Assembly (NCBI RefSeq): GCF_032884065.1
Contig: NW_027062649.1
Location: 3,083,355-3,147,354 of the forward strand
Reading direction: 5' to 3'
Length of the DNA stretch: 64,000 nucleotides
From: Artemia franciscana
Taxonomy: Eukaryota; Arthropoda; Branchiopoda; Anostraca; Artemiidae
The translations under genes were made by a program, and so were the position numbers. The notes below the pieces were generated by a model. That model saw only the letters and a list, made by a program, of their open reading frames with translations. It was not told the origin of the DNA and searched no databases. Positions within the stretch are counted from its first letter, which is position 1; each line of letters opens with the position of its first letter. Below, in pieces: positions 1 to 12,850 of this stretch.

Positions 1-1537
1 TAATTTAGTTTAGAGTTGTAAGTGATGTAAATGTTAATTACTCCTCTGTTGTAAATGTTACTTTAAAGTATGATCAGATTGAATTTTTCTCATGATTCGT
101 CGTTCAGTTTTTTTCTTAGTGCTCAGATAATTGCGTTGCCCTGTCTTTTTGATTAAAATATATGTTCCAGATATTTAAGCAATATTGTGTTTTGCTGTGA
201 TGGGCAACAAAGGTGAAAAATACACACAATGTTGCCTAGATGACTTCCGATCCAATTTGGCTCATAAAAAGGTCAAATTTCAGTTCGAGAGTGACTCCAG
301 AATTGTATAACTGCTAGTTTGGTGCGAATACCTCTGGCGAATAAGAAATTGTACATATAATGGATAAAACAAACATGCCCCCGTAACGCAAGCAATGCAA
401 ATTTCCTATTTCTCTGTCAGGAGTTTTTTGTTAGTAAACTCTTGAGTATACCTAACCTTAACCAATAAGCAATATTTCTCTTTCTTATTTTCTCTTTCGA
501 ATCTATATGGAAGAATAATCTTTCATTTTGAGAAAGTAAGTTACTTATTATTCGAAATTATAGATTATTTGATCTTAGAAGATTGAGTTTTTCAGTTACG
601 GGACAAGAACTATTTTTATTTAATACTTTTATTTTGATGTTCATTTAACGTGAATAAAAATTCTTCGAGATAACTTCCAAAATCGGAAAGTTAGTCTGAT
701 AAATCGGAGGTATGATCATAAACCGAAGCACAACTTAATAAATTTTGTTATAAACGCGATTATGAACTCGATTTTTTCATTATCCCTGAAATTGACGATG
801 TGCCAAGTAGTTTTGTAATAAAACTAGCGATATACTATCTTTAATATAGACAAAGACTTTGGACATAGACCAATATTTATAGACAAAAAAATAAACGTAC
901 AGTAATTCATTTATTAAATCAATATTGAATTATGTATATCAAAATGTAGAGAAAGTAGCAGGTAATGAAAAAAACTGCCCAATGGTGCAGTGTTTTTCGT
1001 GATAGAGCACAAAACTACACCATCGAAACTACCACTGGTGTTCGTTTCATCCTTTGTCTAGAACTATTCACTATACTTGTACTAATAGTTTTTAACGATT
1101 CATTTTAAATCGTCCTATGGATGTTTTCCTAGAGTTAAAGGTCGGTTTGACCAAAAACGCTTGGTTGGCTTTATAACTCGTTTTTTTGCTTCTCGTGTAT
1201 TTTTTTCTGGTGCCAAGTATTTTCTTCGTTTTCCTATTTTGTCCCGTAAGTTATATCCCCAAACGTTACGGAGTTTTTGAAATATGTGATAAGATGGATG
1301 TTTTAGAAGGTAGATTCAGACAGCGATCTGAGTTTGCTTAAGCTAATAGCTTTTAAACATCCACTTTGAGCATATGCCCAATAAAACTCCAAAAAGTAGT
1401 CTTTGTCAGGTTGGCCTTTACAAGACAAATTTTTGAAATATATATATCCTGAAAAGAGAAATCACCAATGCTACAGCACAAACACAAAAAAAGAAAAAAA
1501 AGAAAAAAAGAAAGGAGACAGAAGGAGAAAAGGAAGA
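1..1537. other. AT-rich non-coding DNA
   Basis: No exon, repeat pair or RNA gene was recognised here. The stretch is AT-rich with short homopolymers, including an A/G-rich run near 1,485-1,515. The only open frame of note, on the - strand, is low complexity. Confidence 0.5.
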
Positions 1538-1794
1538 CTGTTTTCCTAAATTAGTGATTAATATAGACCAGCACTTGAATGAGGCCTTAACCCTACTCAT
1601 CCATACAATCACATAGGTCAAACAGCATAGCCACACACAATCAACCATAAAGAATCATCCATGGACACGCAGTCATGTCGTCAATAGGTATAAGTCGTCA
1701 TTTACCAAACAATAGAAAAAATAATATAGACAAATAATTCAGAGGCAACACCCAACATAAGGGCTCATCAGGAGAATACACTGGCCTATATAGG
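1538..1794. repeat. Dispersed repeat, copy 1
   Basis: About 255 bp closely matching 5,961-6,217 in the same orientation. Both begin CTGTTTTCCTAAATTAGTG and end near a CCTATA motif after GGGCTCATCAGGAGAA. The second copy lies inside the hAT element, so this is a dispersed family and not a local duplication. No coding capacity was seen. Confidence 0.8.
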
Positions 1795-2270
1795 GTTTCG
1801 CCACTTTAAATTCTCTACCCAGCACAGTGCTGTGGCTATCACAGAATATCCATGGCATCCCCGCGTCAGGTATCACCCCCAAAATACATGCCTATGAAAA
1901 AAAAACAGCAAATGTAAAACAACCAAGTAAAACCAAAAACAAGCTTATCCTGTTAATATATCCCTCCCTTTAGCAACAATAGGTAAACTAAATATTATAA
2001 ATTTTACCAAATCACAAATATTAAATATTGCTTCATTTTGGTGAAATCGTCTCAGTTTTCCTAGAAAATTGTCATAAATAATCCTTGTCTTAATCAAACC
2101 TGCATGTAATAACTCAGTACTGACACTTTCTAATGAGAAGTTTTCAGAGGCTGATGCTCTAATTTCAGATGAAGCCCTAAGCTACACCAAGGTCTATTAT
2201 AATAAGGGCCAAGTGGCCCTTTTTGCTCCAGTTATTATTGAAATAAAGTTTTCAAGTTACATAATTAACA
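1795..2270. other. Unannotated spacer
   Basis: AT-rich sequence in which I see no gene, known repeat or structured RNA. Confidence 0.4.
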
Positions 2271-3060
2271 AAGTCAGATGATCATATGGTTTTTACAAAT
2301 TCTAGGAAATTGAAATCGAAAGTAATTGGTTCGGTTTTAGTCACTTCTAAATGCTTAAATTATTGTTGTCTTGAAAGGTCATAGTTTCTACTTTGTTCCC
2401 TTAGATATTTTCCTTTTATATATATTTTCCCTTAGATTTTTCAAATTTAATCTTCAAAAAGAGTGGAATGAAACACCTTCCCATTTTCCTGAATTGACCT
2501 TTTGTCCGATTGACCATTTTATTTCTTCTCGTCAATTGATAAATTTTGTGAAATTATAACCGAAAGTAATTGGTTCATTTTTAGTTACTTAGATTTATTG
2601 TTGTCCATTTTTTTATTAACAGTGTTCAATTGGCAAATTTTATGTAATTTCAATCGAAAGTAAATTCTTGATCACATGACAAATTAACCTTTTGACCAGT
2701 TGATTATTTTATTTCTTTTCCTCAATTGGCAAGTCCTATAAAATTTTAATCGAAATTAATTTATTCAATTTTAGTTACTAGTAAATTTCGAATTGAAAGA
2801 ATGGCATAAAGCAATATAGCCTCTTTTGAAAGCATCATATCCCACTTCTCATTTGGCCATTTTTCATGAGCGTTGCCCTTTTGGCTATTTTTGACTACTA
2901 ACCAAATTCCAGTTGACAATTCTTCGTAATTTTTTACCATTTAACTAATTTACCATTTTGATTTCTTTTCCTCGTTTGACAAACTTATACAATTATACCC
3001 TAACACTTGTTTAATTTTAGGCATTTTTAACTTTTGTACCCTAAGAGCGGTATGGAACAA
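2271..3060. repeat. Degenerate AT-rich tandem repeat
   Basis: Several diverged units share the string ATCGAAAGTAATTGGTTC or variants, followed by TTTTAGTTACT. They occur near 2,315, 2,560, 2,650 and 2,740. Spacing is irregular at roughly 90-240 bp. Unit borders cannot be set by eye. Confidence 0.55.
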
Positions 3061-3596
3061 TATAGCTTACATTGAAAATGCCTCCCGCTCTTATTCAGTT
3101 GGCTGTATTTTTTTTAGCCAGTTGTTAGTTTTTTTTTATTTTTGCATAGATTGTTTTTTGGATATTAGCCTAAATCTTGTATTAGCCTATTTAAGTAAAA
3201 TCACCATTACGATTATATGCAAATGAGCGTAAAAGCCCGTAGTTGCTTGGCCAATTCACTTTCAAGCTGTTTTTGTTTTCAGGTTGCCTGATTTCGTTCC
3301 TCTTATATTTCTTGATGTATTCAATGCGAAATTTTATCTACCACCTGTTGCGCTTTAGTCTTAGAAACGAGCATTTCTGCTACCGTTCGGAAGAAGTCAT
3401 AATTTTGATTTTTTTTTGTTTTATAATTTATTATTTTGTACAAAATTTACCACCCTTGATAAATAGTAAATTTTTTCTCCAGTATGTGGTTTTGTTTTGT
3501 CTGGTCTCTATTAGAAATTAAATGTGATATGTTTTTTGGAATATTCTCTTATTTATTTTTAAGAAATCTTAATTCAATTTTAATTTTTCAATATCC

Positions 3597-4060
3597 AGGG
3601 GGATGGCTTAGTCGTCGTTTTCAATGGACATACCTCAATGGACATTTTTCATTGAAAATTCTCCCCCCCCCCAAAATGTCAAAATCTAGAGGGAAAGATA
3701 CAATAACATGTAGTGGGGGCACAGCCCCCTCCTGATTCACGCCATTGGTCTTACCTATAAATACAGAATTTATTAAACAATGGGTGAATGGCATAACTTA
3801 CAACCTTTCCCAGGGGACTGTGGGGGGTATTCAATCCACAGAGACAGAGTTCCTGGACCTTTCGATTATGTTAAACAAAATAGCTATATCAAAGTTTTGA
3901 TTGGATGTATTTGGAGAATTAATGGGTGTGGGAGCGGAACTGGTTGCCCTCCCATCTCTTTTGACTCTTCGAAAGGGTCTAGAACTTTCAATTTCCAGTC
4001 GCATGAGCTCCTTCCGAAGTTTCTAGAGCGATTCGTTCTGTACAAAGTGCCCTGGTGAAA
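3597..4060 (+). repeat. IRH-family fragment, diverged 3' half
   Basis: Resembles the 3' half of the repeat seen at 53,868-55,939. Shared blocks in the same order are a CCCAGGGGACTGTGGGGG stretch, a CATAGTT/CAGAGTT segment, an ACTATGCTGAACAAAAT-like segment, GGTTGCCCTCC and a TCTAGAACTTT segment. It is more diverged than the other copies, so probably older. The open frames across it are not conserved between copies. Confidence 0.65.
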
Positions 4061-4346
4061 AGAAAAAATATATACCGTATATGTATTTGGCCTACGTTGC
4101 TCTTTACTGAGGCAGTGCTAACATGCTGCCTATAATTGATTAAAAAAAAATTCACAAAAGGAGTTTGTCAAAGAAAAGTAAATAGCTACATTAAATTATA
4201 GATGAGCATAAATACAGTCAAATAATTTTTCAAGCATTTAACTACCATGAACTACCAATAAATAAATTAAACCCGACACGAACATTTTACAATAAATAGT
4301 CATTCAAGCTCAAAAAGAGTCAAAACTGAGGAACAGGGCTGACAAC

Positions 4347-4412
4347 ATATATTGCATATAATATATTAATATATATATTATATATTATAATAACATATTT
4401 TAACATATAATA
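4347..4412. repeat. Low-complexity AT tract
   Basis: An imperfect ATATAT/TATTATA run of about 65 bp. Confidence 0.8.
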
Positions 4413-4649
4413 AAGTTACAAAAGAGAAAATATTGAAAATGAAATCTTGTTTCTGTTCGTTTTGGGTTTCATTTATTTATTTATTGTATTTTTTTTTATG
4501 CTTGAAAAATTATATGAATTTACTGCTCATCTTGGTCTAATGTAGCTCTCTACATTTCTTCAGAAAACTTATTTTGTGGAAAGAGAATTTTTGCAATTAA
4601 TTTTTGTTCTTTTTTAATCGTCGTAGTCTTTTTCATTGGTTAAGAAAAA

Positions 4650-5782
4650 CCAAATTACACTGTGTACTACTAAGGCTATGACAATTTTAGGGAATGTCTA
4701 GGGCAAAGGGCGTGTCGTCAATATCTTAGGAACGGCTTAGAGTATTAAGTTGAAACTTCCAAGTAATACAATACTTAGTAAGTAATACTTAGTAATACAC
4801 TAAGGCTATAGATATGAAAGTTAAAATGTCTGTGAATATGGAGGAGTAAGTCTAGCTAAACCAAAACACACTATGCTGACACTGTGTACTACTAAGGCTA
4901 AACTTAATAAGATGAATATTTTAGGGAATGTTTTTTGGGAAAAGGGCGTGTCAGCAATTTTTTAGGAACGGCTTAGAGTATTCAGTTGAAATTTCCAAGT
5001 AATACACTAGTAATACAATTCTTAGTAAGTAATACTTAGTAATACACTAAGGCTATAGGCATGAAAGTGAAAATTTCTGGGAATATGGAGGAGTAAGTCT
5101 AGCTAAACCAAAACACACTACGTTCACACTGTGTACTACAAAGGCTAAACTGAATAAGATGAATATTCTAGGGAATGTTTTGGGGGAAAGGGCGTGTCAG
5201 CAATATCTTAGGAACGGCTTAGAGCATTAAATTGAAAGTTCCAGAGCATGATGAGTGGCATATCCAACTGACAATAAGGCGCTATGTGCATAATACTACT
5301 AATGTGACTACTAATACTATTAAGGCTGTAGGTATGAAGTAAACTTTTCAAAAAATATGTATTAGAAAGTAAAGCTAAACCAAAAGAAAACTCTGTGCAC
5401 GCAAAGTGTCCAAAGGGCGTATCAGCAATATGATAAAAACGGCTTGGAGTATAATGTTGAAACTTACAGCGGTTGTTGTGGGGGATGTTGAACTAACCAA
5501 AACGCAATATTTGCTTTCTACTGCTGCTACTAATACTATACATAATACAATTACTAATACTCTGACAACTACTAGTAGCACTATTGAAGCTAAAGACATT
5601 GCATAAAAGGCTTATCCCAGGAACAGCTTAGAGTTGAAACTTTCAATGCGTGTTGAGGTGCATGTTGAAACAACCAAAAGACAGCATATGTATATTACTG
5701 CAGTAACTCTTTGTGTTAACGTTAATATTACTACTAGTGAGGCTAAGGTTGTTGAGCAAAATTGCTTAGGATGTGCTGAGGG
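4650..5782. repeat. Tandem array, ~220-250 bp units (left part)
   Basis: ACACTGTGTACTACTAAGGC starts units at about 4,658 and 4,876, and a close variant starts one near 5,126. Each unit also has AGGAACGGCTTAGAG, a run of AGTAATAC motifs and GGAGGAGTAAGTCTAGC. Units degrade to the right of 5,230. The array is cut at 5,782 by the hAT element and resumes at 13,517. Confidence 0.85.
5775..5782. repeat. hAT target-site duplication, left copy
   Basis: GCTGAGGG sits immediately before the element start CAGTGCTG at 5,783 and is identical to 13,517-13,524. Eight base pairs is the standard hAT duplication length. Confidence 0.9.
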
Positions 5783-5808
5783 CAGTGCTGCAACAAGTAC
5801 TCCAAATT

Positions 5809-5945
5809 TTTGCTTAAGTATCAAGTATTAAGTACTCATTGTTTTTTTACTTAAGTATCAATTAATAAGTACTCTCCCAATTCTTACTTAAGTATCAAGT
5901 ACATGCCAAAATTTTACTTAAGTAGTACTTCAAGTACTTACTCTA
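5809..5945. repeat. hAT left subterminal repeats
   Basis: Four or more imperfect copies of ACTTAAGTATCAAGTA(-TTAAGTACT). In hAT elements such arrays are commonly transposase-binding sites; that function is inferred here. The matching array at the other end is 13,340-13,508. Confidence 0.8.
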
Positions 5946-5960
5946 TTTGCTATATATATA

Positions 5961-6217
5961 CTGTTTTCCTAAATTAGTGATTACTATAGACCATCACTTG
6001 AATGAGGCCTTAACCCTACTCATCCATACAATCACTTAGGTCAAACAGCATAGCCATACACAATCAACCATGAAGAATAATCCATGGACAGGCAGTCATG
6101 TCTTCAATAAGTATAAGTCGTCATTTACCAAACAATAGAAAAAATAATGAAGACAAATAATTCAGAGGCAACAACCCAACACAAGGGCTCATCAGGAGAA
6201 TACACTTGCCTATAGGG
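5961..6217. repeat. Dispersed repeat, copy 2 (inside hAT)
   Basis: Near-identical to 1,538-1,794 in the same orientation, and therefore an insertion into the hAT left arm. Confidence 0.8.
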
Positions 6218-6461
6218 GCCTAAATAAAGAAAAATAAGAAATTAAAGAAAGGCCTTAATAAGAAAAAGAAATAAAATTCACCAAACAAATAAAAATAGTA
6301 GCTATATCAATATCAAACAGCAAGAAACAAATGGATGAGACAATGATGATGGCCCAGCCTCAAGGACGCTTCAGAAATTAGCTCCTGTTGAGGATGGCCC
6401 AGAGTACACATAATATCAGTAGCACCAAATTGAGCGATTAATTTTCTATTCCGGTAAGAAA

Positions 6462-6638
6462 GATATATATCAAGCCCATGCTACCTGTTTGCTAAAGCCA
6501 TTCTGAAGGCTTCTTAGCCCTTTCACTTGCCTAGTGATATTTTTCGGTGATAGAAGGCTCAAAATTACTAGAAAAAAGATGATTATGAAAAATGAGCAAA
6601 CACAAGCAAATGCAAAAAACTTGGTGGATCTACCTGCA

Positions 6639-6731
<93 letters not shown>

Positions 6732-6795
6732 AGCCCCTGCTACCTTTTTGTTAAAGCCATTCTGAAGGCTTCTTAGCCCTTTCACTTGCCTATAA
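6462..6795. repeat. 64-bp direct repeat flanking a (TA)n expansion
   Basis: The block CAAGCCC..CTACCT..TTGCCTA occurs at 6,471-6,534 after a short AGATATATAT. It occurs again at 6,730-6,793 after (TA)n running from about 6,640 to 6,729. The same flank therefore exists with a short and a long TA tract 260 bp apart. Confidence 0.8.
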
Positions 6796-7374
6796 CATGT
6801 CACCCCCCGCCATTCCTCTCCTGAAAATCTTAGTCAAGAACCAGACTTTCAATTTTGTCGTTTCTAACCATTTTCTTCGTTTGGCAACACACCCAACAAA
6901 GTCCAAAAACAATCTGAACCGATTTTCAACACAACGGCTTGAAATGCAAAAGACTGTCAAAACAATTAAGTGCAGCCAAAAAAACTTCTGGTGATTAGTG
7001 CTCAGTCAAATCTGGCACGTTTGAAGAAATACAGGGTTATTTTGAAACGTTTGGGAGTGGTTGAAAAAATCGGGAAAATAGAAAAACAAACTTAGGATTG
7101 GCTTTAAAACAGATAAAAGGTAATAACGTAGTCCATTCTTCAATAAGCAAAAACCTGAGCAAAAAAAAACACAAATTTAAAAGTAAGGGGTCAATTGAAT
7201 CAGTTGCAGATTTTTTTAATTAGAGAAATCAAAGCTCAATAAAAAAGAGTAGCAAAAATTCACACTTTCGGCAGCTAGCTGAAGGTCACTGGCTGTCAGC
7301 GTGCTGAAAGAAAAGAACAGTACGAAAATGAAGTCTTGATTCATATGACTTCAGCTTTGCTGCACATATCGAAA

Positions 7375-7860
7375 ACGTGATTAAAAGTGCAAATGCTAGT
7401 CTGCTGACTTTAAACGGTATGCTTAGGTTCAGTGCGAACACAGAGAGTATCAAGAATGCATACATAAAGTACATCCACTCATTCTGGAATATACTTGCCC
7501 TGTTTGGGCGCCCTCAGCACTTAGAACAGCGTATCTTTGTCAGGAGCTTAAATTGGTTCAGAAGTGAGTAGTATCGATCATCTTGGGCCGCTGTGACATC
7601 CCCTACGGAAAGGTTCTGAAAGTGCTTGGACTGTCGTCACTCCAAAATCGGTATGAAACACTGATAATGAGTTTTGGAAAGTTCTTGCTTTCTAAATCTT
7701 AGAACCGTGACATTCTACTTGATCAACCTCTACCATCAAGAACGAGAAAGCAAATAAGTTAGCTCCCGTTAAAGGAAGAACAAACTGATATGATAATTCT
7801 TTCGTCCCGGTTTTCGTCGATATGTACAATAAGAGCCAATGTTTATAGTTTGATTTATCA
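7375..7860 (+). pseudogene. LINE reverse-transcriptase C-terminal fragment
   Basis: The + strand frame from 7,377 contains NAYIKYIHSF, then GRPQHLEQRIF. These match the region after the RT palm in CR1/Jockey-type LINE proteins, usually written YxxFVRPxLEYA..W and (I)E(R)IQKR. After a stop near 7,569 the homology continues in other frames with LGLSSLQNRYETLI and RDILLDQPLPSRTR, so the copy is frameshifted and dead. A short (CTA)n lies at 7,902-7,917. It sits inside the hAT element, so it is a nested insertion or a captured piece. Clade assignment is tentative. Confidence 0.6.
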
Positions 7861-7919
7861 AGCAAATCATCGGTAGCTGTCAAGTTTTGCTATTGAACCT
7901 GCCTACTACTACTACTATT

Positions 7920-8856
7920 TCGGTGACATTTATCACCCTCGGCGCCTTTGCAAGGAAACTGCCTCAAGTTTTCAAGTTACATTTCAGACGCGCAATGAAA
8001 ATGTATGGCATCTACTTCCGACATGTCTGGTTTTCAATCAAGCAAGCCGCATGCTGCGTAGTCAATTCAGATGGTCAGTAAAACTCTCTACAAACGTATA
8101 TTGGTAAATCACTGGCCTGCAGCATGCCCGCTGATTCAGACGCATTCCATACGGTTGGTCAAACTGCAGAAGTTGCAACTTATCTATTTCTAGGAGTAGT
8201 TTTCGCACCAGGAAGTGGCAAAAACCATGAAATTAAATCGAAAATCTCCCGAGAGAAAAAGAGTAAAAAAGTAGTCTTTCTCTGGGGATGGAATATCCGG
8301 TTTAAGGTTGGCTTCAGTATGGCTCATTTTGGAAAAGGATTATTTCTAGGCTTTGGGCAAGCCATGGGTAGAATTAAAAATCATGAAATTATGAGACCCA
8401 GACTAAAAAATCTTACAACTTCACTACAGCTTTTCAATTCTGAAAAAGGGATATTTTTTGCTTCTGATTTTCCAGATTATGGGTAAACTATATGTAAGAT
8501 AATAAGCCTTATTCTAGAAATTGGGAATCTACTGACTAAATCTTTTCTGACTAAGACAGTCTAATTTTATTGACACATCCCAGGTAATCCCCTGTTTACT
8601 AGTAGTGCCAGGTCTTTATTGAAAGCCGGATTGCAGGTATTTCTTTAGTACATGTATCTGTTTTTCAGAAACTAAACACAACCCCGTGGCTAATACTTGA
8701 GCCGAGCGAATCGGGAGCTCTTCTTCACGTTTAACCCCACCTATTTGTATAAACGAACGTAAGAGGCCAATACCACAATAGCCCCTCTGTCAACTGAGAA
8801 ATCTTTAACACTGAAAAATTTTAATGCACAAGGAATAAAAAGCTGGCACACAACAG
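7920..8856. other. Non-coding part of the hAT element
   Basis: A 120-codon open frame on the + strand (8,124-8,486) shows no recognisable domain. Nothing else is supported in this stretch. Confidence 0.4.
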
Positions 8857-9970
8857 TCAAATTTTTAGGCTCCTATTAGCTTTGAGAAAAACCAGGCTTT
8901 CGAACCTGTGATCTGCCAAGGAGCTACGCCTTGGACAGAGAATCACTCCCCCCTTCGAAAAAAGACGCTCCACTGGCGCTGATGTAGGTGGTATGCAGTT
9001 GAACTTCCAAAAAACCAACTCCACCATAGGATAGTGTCTCAAAACTGACAAATCTTGTCTAGAGTCACTTAGATAACGCAAGACTTCAACTCTGGTTGTT
9101 TTCATTTCATCTGACTGAATGGTGGCTTCCTCTTCGTCAGACATTTCAAAGAAATTCTGTGGAGATCTCAGTAACTCAAATCCAACTATGTCTTTGCTGG
9201 TACTCTGTTTACTTCCTAATGCCTTGGCCTCGTTCACAAGCATTCTCACAACAGTCTCCTTGTCTTCATCTCTTACAAATTTATCTTTAAAATAGGGATG
9301 AGAACTGGTGGCCAGGTGGTAGTCAGCATAAAGAGATGGAGGTCCACAGAGGAATGGAAACCTTTGCTTAAGTCCTTCTAACAGGGTCCCAACCAGTGCC
9401 TTTGTATACTTGACAGAAAGCTGGAGCTTTTTGCAGCTTTCTTTTCAGTGACCGAACAGTAGGGAAAATTATCCCGAAGAAAGCTTTGTCTTCTACCTGG
9501 AGCATGTCAAGGGCTATTGCTATAGGTTCCAGTACAGAGACATATTCGATTTTTTTTTTCGTCTTATCTCATTTTGCTTAAATCTTGGTTTCTTTAGTAC
9601 GTCGCAAATTGTGGTCAGTTTTCCAGCTTGTTGGCATTCAAGAATTCTTTTCAGTGCATCATATTCAGAGTTCCATCTTGTAGCATTAGGGCGAATCAAC
9701 TTTTTCTCAAAAACATCCATGACAAGATCGTTATTCTTTGAGCTGTGGCTTAATGAATTCCACACTGACTGACACTTTGCTCTGACGTTTAACAGTGCTC
9801 TCCTGAAGTTAAGGTCTTTTTCTAAGGCGTGCTTTGCATCAGTTGTTGCCAACAGGTTCAGCGTGTGGCTGCAACAGCGAAAATGCTGTGGCAAATACAT
9901 CTCCAGCTAGTACTCAGACCCTTCACCTGTAAACTTATGAACATGGTCACTGTTGTCACTCATAGTTTCC
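8857..9970 (-). pseudogene. hAT transposase, core and hATC domain, broken
   Basis: Read on the - strand from 9,970 downwards. First comes a SDNSDHVHKF-like stretch, recalling the (T)DNGSN(F) segment of hAT transposases, ended by a TAG. Then comes the frame 9,900-9,520 with RCCSHTLNLLATTDA and PNATRWNSEYDAL, typical hAT core motifs. Frame shifts follow, with KALVGTLLEGLKQRFPFLCG readable across 9,400-9,250. Finally, 9,249-8,857 holds the C-terminal dimerisation domain (hATC) with PTSAPVERLFSKGG and HRFESLVFLKAN before a stop. Several stops and frameshifts mean it cannot make transposase. It belongs to the element bounded at 5,783 and 13,516, and its BED finger is encoded upstream at 12,994-13,152. 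Confidence 0.85.
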
Positions 9971-10159
9971 GTTCCTGGTTTTTTTGTTAGAAGCTAAAGC
10001 GTGATTCGCACTGCCACTTCAGGCAGGGATGACCTACCTGAAAATAAAAGATTCTATAGAGCAAGAACAACAGGTCTGGTGAATTCTAGCGGGATCCAAT
10101 GCGGTGGTATTGTGTCAAATTCACTCCTGCAAATTCAGGTATTCAGACGAATCTGATTT

Positions 10160-10890
10160 CAGATTCGTCACTCCATCCATAAGTTATAGGCCCTACTAAA
10201 TTGAAGGCAATGTCAACTTTCTTAAAACTTGAGACCGCCGCCCTCGCCCTGTTTGAAATAGGGTTTGTAATATCCGAATTCGGTTTTGCTCCATTTGCAA
10301 GTTATACTAAATTAAACAAAAACCTCAATTTTTCTGAACTTAAAAACCACTCACCCTCGTTTTATTTGCGCTAGGGTTTTCGTCTCAAAACTTGATGCGT
10401 CTCATAGTTTTGGACATCTTTGGTTCAATTTTCATTGATATCCATCATTCCATTCGCAAGTTGCACTGAATTAAATGAAAAACTCAACCTTTTTAGCACT
10501 TAAAGCCCCCTACCCCTCGCCCTAATTAAGCTAGGGTCTTCATCTACAAGTATCATGTGTCTTATGGCATTTGGCATCTTTGACTTATCTTCCTTTGAGA
10601 TCCATTACTTCATTCGCAAGTTAAACTGAGTTAAACAAAAAATAACTTTTGTACCACTTAAAGCCCCTCCCCCTCCTCCTATTTGAGCTAGGGTCTTCAT
10701 CTTCAAATTTTATGTTTCTTATGGTCTTGGGCACCTATAGTTCAATTTTAATCCAAATCTCACTGGCGGTTCTCTTGATTTCGCTATCCATTGTCCAGAC
10801 GCACGGACGGGCAGACGGATCCCAAAAACCTATCTTGATGGATTTTTTCCACCATCCAAAAGTTGACAAGATGACAAAAATTAAACACTA
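10160..10890. repeat. ~160-bp satellite (inside hAT)
   Basis: TCCATTCGCAAGTT or variants recur near 10,170, 10,291, 10,449 and 10,609. Each is followed by an AAACAAAAA/CTCAACTTT segment, CTTAAAGCCCCTCCCCCTC and CTAGGGTCTTCATC. The array ends in CAGACGCACGGACGGGCAGACGG (10,797-10,819), then an AT stem. This resembles the GACAGACAGACCGACAG end of the 290-bp satellite. The 80-codon frame over it is incidental. Confidence 0.75.
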
Positions 10891-11451
10891 ACAGACTACA
10901 GCATTTAGTCAACAATTAGCACAAAACAAGGGATTTTAGCTCACTGACGACCAGTGAACTGTGAAATAATAATAAAAAAAATATTATATAACTTTTAAAT
11001 AAAATTAAACTGAGTGATAATCATACAGTAATTTTTCTGTCATAAACAATTACCTTATTTCACATCCAAAAATAGGACATGGAGCTATATCTAAGTTTAC
11101 TCTAAATCCAGAGGCAGACTTTGGCAGTTCAGACATAATGAGGATTGATTTTATCTTGAATTTATTTCCACAAAATCTCTTGTGAGTCACAGCTTTAGTT
11201 GAACACCACCAATTCCCCATTAAGAGGTCGTTATCAGATTTTTTTTTTTAGAAGAAAGAAGCTGATTCTTAGATATAAATAAAGATTGGATCTATATAGC
11301 AGCTATGTAGACACTGTATCATGAAGAAGAGTGTGAAAAAAAAAATTATGACACAAATACCATCTGTCTGAATGCACTGTTTTCAGTCTGAATCTTCAGG
11401 AAATCTGCATAAACTGTAGGTGCAATTTGATAAGTTTTTACTCACAACAAG

Positions 11452-12850
11452 AGGTAATAGCTCATATGGCACTTGTGACAAGGTAAGAAGAGCTAAGAGC
11501 CAAGAGCTCATATGGTATGAGCTCCAGCAAAATTCTAAGAATAAATAGATTGATTTAAAAGGAAAACCAGAGGCTTAATGCCGGTCAGGATTTAAAATAA
11601 GAGCTCTGAGTCACGATGTACTTCTAAATATCAAATTCATTAAGATCCGATGACCCACTCATAAGTTATAAATACCTATTTTTTTCCAATTTTCCCTCTC
11701 CCTTTAGCCCCCCAGATAGTCGAATCTGACAAAACGACTTTATCAAGTCAATTTGTGCAGCTCCCTGACACGCCTACCAACTTTCATCGTCCTAGCACGT
11801 CCAGAAACACCAAACTCGCCAAATCACTGAACCCCTTCCCCCAACTCCCCTAAAGAGTGCAAATCTGATATGGTTACGTCAATCACATATCAAGAGCATT
11901 TGCTTATTGTAACCACCAAGCTTCATCCCAATTCCTCCACTCCATATGTTTTCCAAAATTTCCCCCTCGAACTCCCCCCAATGTAAAAAGATCTGTTCAA
12001 GATTCGAAATAACAGCTCTGAGACATGAATTCCTTCGAAATCACCTATTTGATCACCTATTCGTAAGATAGAAATACCCCAATTTTCATGTTTTCCAAGA
12101 ATTCCGGTTTCCCCCTCCAGCTCCCCCAAATATCACAGAATCTGGTCGGAATTTGAAATTTGAGCTTTAAAGCTTAAGACCCTTCTAAATACCAAATTTC
12201 ATTCAAATCTGGTCACCCTTTCGTAAGTTATAAATACCTCAATTTTCAAATTCCCCCCCCCCAAATTCCACCAAAGAGAGCAGATCCGGTCCGGTTATGT
12301 CAGTCACGCATCTTAGATAGGATTTTATTCTTCCCATCCAGTTTCATCCTGATCTCTCGGCTTTAAGTATTTTCTAAGATTTCTGGTCTCCCCCCCCCAC
12401 TTGCCCCACCCCTATGACACTGGATCAGGTTGAGATTTAAGATAAGACATCTGAGTTACGAGGTTCTTCTAAATATGAAGTTTCATGAAGATCTGATCAC
12501 TCCTTCGTAAGTTAAAATATATCATTTTTAATTTTTCAGAATTAACCCCCCCCCCCCCCTAATAGAGCGGATCCGTTCCAATTATGTAAATCATGTATCT
12601 AAAATTTCTGCTTATTTTTCTCGCTAAGTTTCATCCTGATCCCTCCAATCTAAGCGTTTTCCATGATTTTAGGTTCCCCCACCCCAAACTCCCCCCAATG
12701 TCACCAAATCCGGTCAGGATTTAAAATGAGAGCTCTTAGACACAACATCATTCTAAATATTAAATTTCATTGATATACAATCACCCGTTTGTAAGTTAAA
12801 AATACCTCATTTTTTCTTATTTTTCAGAATTAACCTTCCTCCCCCAACTA
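11452..12850. repeat. ~290-bp satellite array 1 (inside hAT)
   Basis: Roughly five units. Recurring blocks are GAGCTCATATGG...GAGCTC at the left edge, then ATTTAAAATAAGAGCTCTGAG, AAATTTCATTAAGATCCGATC, CGTAAGTTAAAAATACCTCA, a C-rich run, GAGCGGATCCG and AAGTTTCATCCCGATC. It lies between the BED-finger exon and the transposase core, so it probably expanded or inserted in the transposase intron. Confidence 0.85.

Noticed and set aside
8124-8486. 120-codon + strand frame within the hAT element as a cargo gene
   Set aside because: No domain, splice context or composition shift; likely chance.
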